39,422 nucleotides of DNA, taken from positions 1-39,422 of the forward strand of contig JAFYDK010000050.1 in the NCBI GenBank assembly GCA_017544805.1. Direction: 5' to 3'. Under the pieces are notes generated by a model. That model saw nothing but the letters and a program-made list of their open reading frames with translations, was not told where the DNA came from and did no database searches. This DNA comes from Bacteroidales bacterium. GTDB lineage: Bacteria; Bacteroidota; Bacteroidia; Bacteroidales; UBA3824. The position numbers and the translations under genes were made by a program. Shown piece by piece: positions 18,060 through 24,874 of this stretch. Numbering within the stretch: the stretch's first letter is position 1; each line of letters opens with the position of its first letter.

Positions 18060-19721
18060 TTAATCCTCTTCTGCAATTATCTCACAATTTTTATAACACT
18101 CAGCTGCCTTGAATTTGTCTACGAGGTTGCTGGGCACATAGATTGTGGTGCTGATTGGATCTGTAACATAGGAATAAGTTTGTGCCAATTCACAGTATAT
18201 TGGCAAATGTATTTCCTCTGGAAATGCCGCCCCCCATCGCATTCCACCAAATGCTCTCGGGTCTATTTTTTCAATTTTGCTGCCTTTTTCAAAAGTTACC
18301 TTGCGTACACTCCAAGTACCACAAAAAACAAGGCTGTCTAATTCTGTAACACTGGCAGGTATTTCAACCTCATCTAAATCTAATGCAACAAACTGATAGG
18401 ATATAAGTTTTTTTACACTGCTGTTCTTTTCAAATTCTACTCCTTTGATATTCTTAATATCACCACACCATCCTATACGAAGAGGAATTTCAGCCCAAGT
18501 GTTAGGAATTTTGATAATATTGTCTTCTATCGGGAGTTTGGTAATAATTGCTCTGCCATTGTTTAACATAACAGAAAAGTGCAAATCTGAAAAAGAACCT
18601 GTATAGGTTCCATTATCATACCACCAAAATGCTTCATAACCTAACACTTTGACGGAAGAAGGTATCTCAAAACCATTCCCCATATTTACTTGACAAAAAG
18701 CGTATTCGCCTATTTCCTCTACACCTTCGGGAACAGAGGGATTCTTCCATTTACTGCAATACCAGAATACATGCGCCCCTATTGTTTTTACCCCGTTGGG
18801 AATGGTCAAATTTTCTAAATTTTTGCAGCCTTTAAAAGCACTGTCGGCTATTTGTGTTAATTTTATACCTTCGGCAAATTTTACGCTTACGAGGATAGAA
18901 TCATAACACGGATCATCTTCTTCATCATTAGCATCTGTGTTTTTGGAAGGAAATTCCTTATAAAATGCTTTCGCCGGTATTTCGGTAACATGGGCAAGAA
19001 TTAAAACAGATTTCGGGCAGAAGGTTTTGACATCTTCAAATGATGTAAACTTATTGTCGGTTAAAAGTGAGATTTTTGTTCCGACAAACGCAGTTGGGTC
19101 TATTTCAACGGTTTTAATACCGGCTTTTGAAACTAATACGCTGTCCAACGCAGTACAGTTTTCAAAAGCGGATGCTCCGATTTTAATAGTTGTTCCGCTT
19201 TTGGCAAGTGTTGGCTTTATAGTAACGGATTTAAGCGTTGTGCAGCCTTTAAAAGCATTGTCGGATATTTCAGCAACTTTTGAGGGTAGAGTTACTGAAG
19301 TTAAGTTCTTTGTTTCTTTGAACGCTCCTGCGGGCAGGCTCACAATTTCAGTTTTTGAAAGGTCGAGGTCTACTTTTACGTCAGAGTTTTGTTGCAAGGC
19401 TTGGGCAATTGAGCTTACGTCTTGAGCAGTGATGTTGGCATCCATAACCAACTGCACTGGTTTGCCTTCAGTGGCGGCATCTGCCAATGTCTTGATGGAA
19501 GTGGATATTTCTTCTACACTGACTTCGTTTGTTTTTGGGGTTCCTGTATTTTCAGGCGTAGGGGTAACAGGCTCTTTATCATTCTCTTTGCTGCAAGAAT
19601 AGAATGTAGCGGAGAAGATTGTCATTGCCGCCAACAGCAGAGCGGTTTTGAAATTCAATAAAACATTACTTTTTACCCCCACCTGGTGAAATTTTGTAAA
19701 GTTTAATAGATGTTTTTTCAT
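18060..19721 (-). CDS. BspA-type leucine-rich-repeat lipoprotein
   Basis: 553 residues. A long N terminus leads into a hydrophobic segment and a lipobox-like ATFYSC with Cys43, so the protein is probably lipid-anchored. Residues about 44-65 form a Pro/Thr/Glu linker and 66-115 a small helical region. From about 116 come LRR_5-type repeats of the Treponema/BspA kind, with phrases such as LTSVTLPSKVAEISDNAFKG, LENLTIPNGVKTIGAHVF and VEEIGEYAF. Such proteins are surface adhesins or glycan/protein-binding factors. It runs opposite to the bamA block, has its own promoter at 19763-19795, and is part of the accessory insert between ompH and murI. Ligand unknown. Confidence 0.88.
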   Translation of the reverse strand: MKKHLLNFTKFHQVGVKSNVLLNFKTALLLAAMTIFSATFYSCSKENDKEPVTPTPENTGTPKTNEVSVEEISTSIKTLADAATEGKPVQLVMDANITAQDVSSIAQALQQNSDVKVDLDLSKTEIVSLPAGAFKETKNLTSVTLPSKVAEISDNAFKGCTTLKSVTIKPTLAKSGTTIKIGASAFENCTALDSVLVSKAGIKTVEIDPTAFVGTKISLLTDNKFTSFEDVKTFCPKSVLILAHVTEIPAKAFYKEFPSKNTDANDEEDDPCYDSILVSVKFAEGIKLTQIADSAFKGCKNLENLTIPNGVKTIGAHVFWYCSKWKNPSVPEGVEEIGEYAFCQVNMGNGFEIPSSVKVLGYEAFWWYDNGTYTGSFSDLHFSVMLNNGRAIITKLPIEDNIIKIPNTWAEIPLRIGWCGDIKNIKGVEFEKNSSVKKLISYQFVALDLDEVEIPASVTELDSLVFCGTWSVRKVTFEKGSKIEKIDPRAFGGMRWGAAFPEEIHLPIYCELAQTYSYVTDPISTTIYVPSNLVDKFKAAECYKNCEIIAEED

Positions 19722-19762
19722 GGTATTAAAAATTTTTTATTAAACATAGATTAATGTCGCGG

Positions 19763-19795
19763 TAAAGATATAAAGTTTTTTAACAATGTTGCAAA
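19763..19795 (-). promoter_or_regulatory. promoter for the LRR lipoprotein gene
   Basis: Minus strand TTTG (19795-19792), 21 bp, TATCTTTA (19770-19763): one mismatch at the last base of the -7 box. The ATG is about 40 bases downstream. Confidence 0.6.
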
Positions 19796-19814
19796 AAAGG
19801 ATTAAAAAATTTGT

Positions 19815-19845
19815 AAAAAAAAGGAGCCGCAATCATTGCGGCTCT
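19815..19845 (-). terminator. rho-independent terminator of the Rpn-family pseudogene
   Basis: GAGCCGCAA and TTGCGGCTC form a perfect 9-bp stem with a 3-base loop (19824-19844). On the minus strand it is followed by a run of eight T. Confidence 0.88.
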
Positions 19846-19904
19846 ACAGTAGGTTTATAAATTTTATATTTTTTCAAGATAGTTGTGATATAGAAGGAAG
19901 CGGA

Positions 19905-20641
19905 TTATGCCTCCGCCATTGATGATTGAATTTTTTTGATTTCCTCCACGGGGAGTTTTGAGATGTTGGCGACAGTTTCAACGGAAAGACCGTTGAGGAG
20001 CATCGCAATTACCATTTCGTGCTCTTTTGTCTTGCTTCCCTGCGCCATGCCCTGTGCCATACCTTGAGCCATACCCTGCGCCATGCCCTGTGCCATACCT
20101 TGTGCCATGCCTTGCGTGCGACCATCCTCAAATCCAAATCGGTACTTTCTGTCCAAGACGTTGTTATAGACCACTTCACGGTCTATCATTCTGATATAAT
20201 TGTCCTGTTCGGGGATTGTCATAGCCCTGAACTCCGCAAGGTCGCTGAGGTACACAAAATCTGTGTCTTTTTCTTTGAATGCAATATTTTCCATAGTTCC
20301 CATATTTGCAAAGTTATACAGCCAATAATCACTTTTTGATGTGCAGTCTTCCATTTTCATGTTGTGGCTTCTGAAATACGGCAACTGCACTTTCCAATAC
20401 TCCTGACGGTCTGATGTAATCCGTCCGGTCTCTACGTTAGTCCAACAGTTTCGCGAAATCTTGTTGGGTTCTTTTGGGTCATAAAAGTTCATTATGAAGA
20501 TGCCTATGACTCGGTTGATTTGAAATTTCCATTAAGGAAACCTTTCATAATCCGAGGGTCGCCCAATAATTTCTTAAAGCCGAAGTCCGTCGTCGGCGAA
20601 ATATAACGGATTGGCATATATGTTTCTTTGTCGCCGTTCAT
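19905..20641 (-). pseudogene. Rpn-family PD-(D/E)XK nuclease/transposase gene, broken
   Basis: Two pieces in different frames make up this gene. The N-terminal piece starts at the ATG at 20641 and reads about 44 residues with YISPTTDFGFKKLLGDP, the family's N terminus, then hits a stop. The C-terminal piece is open from about 20530 and reads RVIGIFIMNFYDPKEPNK through to the stop at 19905. The central segment that normally carries the catalytic Asp and VEMQ-type motif is missing, so an internal deletion plus frame change has occurred. Intact relatives are about 300 residues recombination-promoting nucleases. The C-terminal piece includes six GMAQ repeats. Promoter and terminator are still intact, so the decay looks recent. 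An ATG at 20492 could allow a 195-residue catalytically dead product. Confidence 0.82.
20040..20111 (-). repeat. 12-bp tandem repeat encoding GMAQ units
   Basis: Six copies of a 12-bp unit encode the MAQG repeats of the Rpn-family gene. Units 1-2 and 4-5 are the same in DNA sequence, suggesting a 36-bp step in the expansion. Confidence 0.8.
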
Positions 20642-20665
20642 TATTTCCCGTGCTTTAGTTTAGGG

Positions 20666-20697
20666 CAAATGTACATATATATATTGAAAAAAACAAT
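20666..20697 (-). promoter_or_regulatory. promoter of the Rpn-family pseudogene
   Basis: Minus strand ATTG (20697-20694), 20 bp, TACATTTG (20673-20666). The ATG at 20641 is 25 bases downstream. Confidence 0.6.
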
Positions 20698-20774
20698 TGT
20701 TTTTGAAGTTTTTTTTAAGCACTCCAACAATAAAAAAAATACCGCAAACCCTGCCGGTTTTCATAAAAAAATAT

Positions 20775-20782
20775 TACTTTTG
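20775..20782 (+). promoter_or_regulatory. -7 box for murI
   Basis: TACTTTTG matches TAnnTTTG exactly, 29 bases before the murI ATG. No TTTG at the proper distance. Confidence 0.5.
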
Positions 20783-20810
20783 CACCTTTGAAAATAAAAC
20801 GTAAAAAACA

Positions 20811-21623
20811 ATGATTGGCGTATTTGATTCGGGGTTCGGCGGACTGACAATTTTGAAGAGTTTTCTTGAAAAACTGCCGCAGTACGATTATGTTTTTTTA
20901 GGCGACAATGCGCGTGCTCCTTACGGCGGACGCTCGTTTGAAACCGTATATCAATACACGCTTCAAGCCGTGAAAAAACTCTTTTCGTTCGGCTGTCCGC
21001 TCGTGATTTTGGCGTGCAACACTGCCTCGGCAAAAGCGTTAAGGACGATTCAACAAAACGATTTGGAAAATATCAATCCTCAAAACCGCGTTTTGGGAAT
21101 TATCCGCCCGACAGCAGAAGTTATCGGCAATTACACAAAAACCCAAAAAATAGGAATTTTGGGCACTGCCGGAACAGTTAATTCCGGTTCTTATATTCTT
21201 GAAATTCAAAAACTTTATCCTGAAATAAAAGTTTTTCAGCAAGCCTGTCCTATGCTCGTTCCGCTTGTTGAAAACGGAGAAACAAACAATCCCGCCGCCG
21301 ATTATTTCGTCGAAAAATACACCTCGCAACTCTTAAAACAATGCCCCGAAATCGACGCAATAATTCTCGGCTGCACACATTATCCTCTGTTAATCAAGAC
21401 GTTCAAAAAAATATTAGGCGAAAAGATAACGCTCATTCCCCAAAACGAAATCGTGGCGGAAAGCCTTAAAGACTATCTTTCCCGTCATAAGGAAATGGAC
21501 TTCAGGCTCACAAAAAAATCCACGGTGAGATTTTTAACTACCGACGACAGCAAAGTTTTTGACGAAAGAGCCGCATTTTTTTTAGGTAAAAACGTAAAAA
21601 GTGAAACAATAGAAATTTTTTAA
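20811..21623 (+). CDS. murI: glutamate racemase
   Basis: 270 residues, usual length. The enzyme makes D-glutamate for peptidoglycan. Seen: the N-terminal IGVFDSGFGGLTIL with Asp6/Ser7, GDNARAPYGGRS (31-42), the first catalytic Cys69 in ACNTAS, and the second Cys188 with His190 in GCTHYP. In related genomes it follows the ompH pair; here it has its own -7 box, as expected if the insert cut it off from the upstream operon. The ECF sigma factor gene follows after 47 bases. Confidence 0.96.
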   Translation: MIGVFDSGFGGLTILKSFLEKLPQYDYVFLGDNARAPYGGRSFETVYQYTLQAVKKLFSFGCPLVILACNTASAKALRTIQQNDLENINPQNRVLGIIRPTAEVIGNYTKTQKIGILGTAGTVNSGSYILEIQKLYPEIKVFQQACPMLVPLVENGETNNPAADYFVEKYTSQLLKQCPEIDAIILGCTHYPLLIKTFKKILGEKITLIPQNEIVAESLKDYLSRHKEMDFRLTKKSTVRFLTTDDSKVFDERAAFFLGKNVKSETIEIF

Positions 21624-21670
21624 TGCAACCAAACACACTGACTATTAGTCTTAAAGAATGATAACAGATT

Positions 21671-22231
21671 ATGGATAACCAGTTGCAGGATTTGATAGAC
21701 AAATGTTCCAAAGGCGATCGGCAAGCACAATACTTACTTTATCAGAAGTATTCGCCGCTTTTGTACGGTTTGGCTTTGAGGTATTCGTACAGCCAGATGT
21801 CAGCAGAAGATATTTTGCAGGAGGCGTTTGTCAAAATTTTTGCCTCTTTGAAAGACTTTAAATTTGAAGGCTCTTTCGAAGGCTGGCTCAAAAGAGTTGT
21901 AATCAACACTGCCATAACAAGTTATCACAAAGATTTGAAACATCGTCATCATGCAGATTTAACTGATTATCAAGAGATTTTGGCCTCTGACGAACCTAAT
22001 TTCGATTCGCAGGAGTTCACACTTGAAGAATTACTTTCGGTGGTAAATTCTTTGCCTGACGGTTATAAAATGGTTTTTAACCTTTATGCTGTGGAAGGCT
22101 TCAAACATAGAGAAATCGCTGATATGTTGGGAATTGACATCAATACAAGTAAATCACAGTTTATGAGGGCGAGAATGGTTATTATTAAGAAACTCAAGGA
22201 TTTGAAAAAAATTAAAACGGCAGCATTATGA
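21671..22231 (+). CDS. ECF-type RNA polymerase sigma factor
   Basis: 186 residues, normal for ECF sigma factors. Region 2 spans about 10-80, with DILQEAFVKIFASLKDFKFEGSFEGWLKRVVINTA containing the -10 recognition part. Region 4 spans about 115-170, with an HTH read as FKHREIADMLGIDINTSKSQFMRAR. It directs RNA polymerase to a specific regulon, often under control of a membrane partner. The stop overlaps the start of the next gene (ATGA at 22228-22231), so the two are translationally coupled, the usual arrangement of sigma and anti-sigma. Confidence 0.93.
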   Translation: MDNQLQDLIDKCSKGDRQAQYLLYQKYSPLLYGLALRYSYSQMSAEDILQEAFVKIFASLKDFKFEGSFEGWLKRVVINTAITSYHKDLKHRHHADLTDYQEILASDEPNFDSQEFTLEELLSVVNSLPDGYKMVFNLYAVEGFKHREIADMLGIDINTSKSQFMRARMVIIKKLKDLKKIKTAAL

Positions 22232-23463
22232 ATACACCAGAGGAACTTTTCAGAGAAAAATTTGACGGTTTTCAACAAAAACCGCCCCAGGAGCTTTGGC
22301 TTAATATTGAGAGAAGACTTGCGAAAAAAAGCTTTTGGAAATTCGATTTTAAAACTTTTAATGTTTGGTATTTAGCAGCGGTTTTAGCTGCAGGTACCTT
22401 TACTACTGTTAATTATCTTGATGCTGAAAATTCTCATCCTCAAATTGAAACTGTTTCTAAAAGTCGTTATGTGTATTCAGGCTCTACAAGGAAAGTCCTT
22501 ATTAACAATCAAAACAATATAGCCGTTAAAAATTTAGACAAAGTTTTGCCCGAAATCAAAACCGATTCTCAGGAAGTCTTTTTGATGGATGCGGGTGAAA
22601 ATTATACTGTTATCGCCCCGACTGTTAAAAATGATACAAACGTAAAAAAAGATTTAAGGGTTTCTGATATTGAAATTCCCGATTTTACATCATATTTCAA
22701 AATGTCATCTGTGGAAGGTTGCGCACCTTTTACCGTGAAATTTACAAATCTTTCCAAAAATACGGAATATTGTTATTGGAATTTCGGCAACGGAGAGGTC
22801 TCTTACGATCAAAACGGTGTTGCAACTTATCTTTCGCCCGGAGCTTATTATGTAACATTGAAAACTGTAAACGGTACGTTTTCAAAGGTATATTCTGATA
22901 CGGTGAGGGTTTATTCAAGACCTGAGGCACAGATTGCATACGTAAAATCTTCCAAAACGATAATTGCCGAGGCAAGAAATTCAAAATCTTCGTCTTTTGT
23001 TTGGGACTTTTCCGACGGTAAAAAATTAGTGGGCGAGAAAGTTACGCATACTTACGCAAATTACGGAACTTATCCTCTGAAATTGGTTATTACCAACGGA
23101 ATATGCGTTGATACCGTAAAAACTGACATTCAACTTTCTTTGCCGGAATATTCTATAACATTTCCTAATGCCTTTACTGTTTCTTCGGGAGCGGGCAGCG
23201 GAATTTCTTACAGCGGAAAAGAACAGTCTTCGGTATTTTATCCTAAGGGCGATGTTGATAAACTCGCACATTACAGCCTGAAAATCCTTAACAGAAACGG
23301 TAAGGAGGTTTTCTTTACGACTGATGTTCAGAGTTATTGGGACGGTTATTTCAGAAATGAGCGTCAGCCTAAAGGGGTTTACGTTTATAGTTGTCAATAC
23401 GAATTTTTTAACGGAGAAAGAGGAACGCTGACAGGAAACATAACCCTTATGTGGGAGGATTAA
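22228..23463 (+). CDS. membrane PKD-domain protein with gliding-motility C-terminal domain, likely partner of the sigma factor
   Basis: 411 residues. Residues 1-45 are polar and helical with PPQELWLNIERRL, similar in pattern to the cytoplasmic start of Bacteroidetes anti-sigma-like proteins. One membrane helix is at about 46-63, with no signal peptide cleavage site. Outside are two PKD-like beta domains (about 161-228 with YCYWNFGNGE, and 233-302 with FVWDFSDGK). The last 100 residues have the gliding-motility/T9SS type B form: FPNAF, then LKILNRNGKEVFFT, WDGYF, KGVYVYSC. The ATGA overlap with the sigma gene suggests a sensor that holds the sigma factor. Alternatively it is a surface protein merely co-transcribed. 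Confidence 0.82.
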   Translation: MNTPEELFREKFDGFQQKPPQELWLNIERRLAKKSFWKFDFKTFNVWYLAAVLAAGTFTTVNYLDAENSHPQIETVSKSRYVYSGSTRKVLINNQNNIAVKNLDKVLPEIKTDSQEVFLMDAGENYTVIAPTVKNDTNVKKDLRVSDIEIPDFTSYFKMSSVEGCAPFTVKFTNLSKNTEYCYWNFGNGEVSYDQNGVATYLSPGAYYVTLKTVNGTFSKVYSDTVRVYSRPEAQIAYVKSSKTIIAEARNSKSSSFVWDFSDGKKLVGEKVTHTYANYGTYPLKLVITNGICVDTVKTDIQLSLPEYSITFPNAFTVSSGAGSGISYSGKEQSSVFYPKGDVDKLAHYSLKILNRNGKEVFFTTDVQSYWDGYFRNERQPKGVYVYSCQYEFFNGERGTLTGNITLMWED

Positions 23464-23469
23464 CAAAAA

Positions 23470-24627
23470 ATGAAAAAAAGTCTTTTAGCACTTTCTTTAG
23501 GTACTTTTGTGCTCGGTATAGCCGAGTTTATAATGCCGGGAATTTCTTCGTTCGTGGCTCAGGATTTAAACATTTCGATACCTGAAGCGGGACATTTAAT
23601 TTCGGCTTACGCTTTAGGAGTCAGTTTTGGTGCGCCCGTCATACTGCTTTCAGTCGAAAAATACAAACTGAAAAGCGTTATGATTTTTCTTGCGGGATTA
23701 ATGCTTTTGGGCAATATTACCGCTGCTGTTGCGCCTAATTATTACGCACTTATGGCTTGTCGTTTTATTTCAGGGCTGCCGCATGGCGCATATTTTGGAA
23801 TCGGAACAATTATCGCCTCAAAACTTGCAGAAAAAGGTAAAGAATCTTCAGCAATCGCAATTATGGTTTCGGGAATGACGGTTGCCAATCTTTTGGGTGT
23901 GCCGATAGGAACATTTTTAAGCAATAATTTTTCGTGGCGTATGATTTTCGTTTTTGTCGGACTTTTGGCATTAACGGCAATTTTCGCAATAAATTTTTTA
24001 GTTCCCGATGTCGGAAATCAAGTTACCCAAAGGTTTAGGGACAGGTTCAAATTCTTAAAACATTTGGCTCCTTGGATTGTCGTAGCTGCAACTTTTACGG
24101 GAAACTGCGGAATTTTCTGTATGTATTCTTACATAAATCCTATTTTAACGAGTGTTTCCGGCTTTTCGGAATCGGTTTTGTCATGGATTATGATAATTGC
24201 CGGTTTAGGAATGGTAACGGGTAATTTGATTTCTGGGAAAATATGCGACAAATATCCTATGGGATTGGTTGCCGGAATTTTTCAAGGTTTAGCGGCAGTT
24301 TTCCTTACGCTTATGTTCTTTTTCGCTTTTAACGGTGTATTTGCCGTTATCGTTATGTTTTGTTGTACGTTTTGCCTTTTTGCGCTGTCTTCGCCTCAGC
24401 AACTTTTAATTATAAAACACGGAAAAGGCGGCGAAAAATTAGGCGGTGCTTTGGTTCAAATCGCTTTTAACGTTGGAAATGCTCTCGGCGCATTTTTAGG
24501 CGGTTTGCCGATTTTGGCGGGAAACACTTGTAATTATTCTGCCTTGCCCGGAATACCTTTTGGAATATTAGGTTGCATATTGTTCGTTTATTTTTATTTC
24601 AGATATGAACGCGGAAAACGAGAATAA
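23470..24627 (+). CDS. araJ: MFS transporter, AraJ-like efflux protein
   Basis: 385 residues with about 12 membrane segments. The sequence follows E. coli AraJ closely in order: LGTFVLGIAEF near the start, GHLISAYALGVSFGAP (about 41-56), GLPHGAYFGIG (about 101-111), VSGMTVANLLGVPIGT (about 133-148), a central basic loop, GLGMVTGNLISG and QIAFNVGNALGA. AraJ-type proteins are drug/proton or sugar antiporters of the DHA1 group; the substrate is unknown. It begins 6 bases after the PKD-protein stop, so it may belong to the sigma operon. The symbol marks similarity, not shown function. Confidence 0.85.
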   Translation: MKKSLLALSLGTFVLGIAEFIMPGISSFVAQDLNISIPEAGHLISAYALGVSFGAPVILLSVEKYKLKSVMIFLAGLMLLGNITAAVAPNYYALMACRFISGLPHGAYFGIGTIIASKLAEKGKESSAIAIMVSGMTVANLLGVPIGTFLSNNFSWRMIFVFVGLLALTAIFAINFLVPDVGNQVTQRFRDRFKFLKHLAPWIVVAATFTGNCGIFCMYSYINPILTSVSGFSESVLSWIMIIAGLGMVTGNLISGKICDKYPMGLVAGIFQGLAAVFLTLMFFFAFNGVFAVIVMFCCTFCLFALSSPQQLLIIKHGKGGEKLGGALVQIAFNVGNALGAFLGGLPILAGNTCNYSALPGIPFGILGCILFVYFYFRYERGKRE

Positions 24628-24868
24628 AAAAAGAGGAATTAAAATCATAATAATTCCTCTCGTTGTTGTGATTTTGGTGATAATAACAGCCTTTATTGTG
24701 CTTTTAACAACCACTTACGACGGTATCAAAAAATTGGAAGATTTTTCTCATCAATCCGATTCGCTTAATATGATTTATTTTGACTCGATTCAAAGTATTA
24801 AACATCAATATGAAAGCATTTTAACGGATTCAATTCCTCTTTCGGATTCTTTGAGAAGTCTTAAATAA
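24605..24868 (+). CDS. small single-helix membrane protein
   Basis: 87 residues, starting inside the end of the MFS gene (23-base overlap, different frame). Residues 1-11 are basic, 12-35 form a strongly hydrophobic helix (IIIIPLVVVILVIITAFIVLL), and 36-87 is a polar Ser/Asp-rich tail likely to be helical and outside the cytoplasm. The reading frame is free of stops through a codon-like pattern matching neighbours, and the overlap suggests translational coupling to the transporter. I do not recognise a family. Its stop lies 6 bases from the convergent GH2 gene end. Confidence 0.6.
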   Translation: MNAENENKKRGIKIIIIPLVVVILVIITAFIVLLTTTYDGIKKLEDFSHQSDSLNMIYFDSIQSIKHQYESILTDSIPLSDSLRSLK

Positions 24869-24874
24869 TTTTTC

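Noticed and set aside
20040..20111. Tandem 12-bp units as a CRISPR array
   Set aside because: There are no spacers and the units are in frame, coding for GMAQ in the Rpn-family gene.
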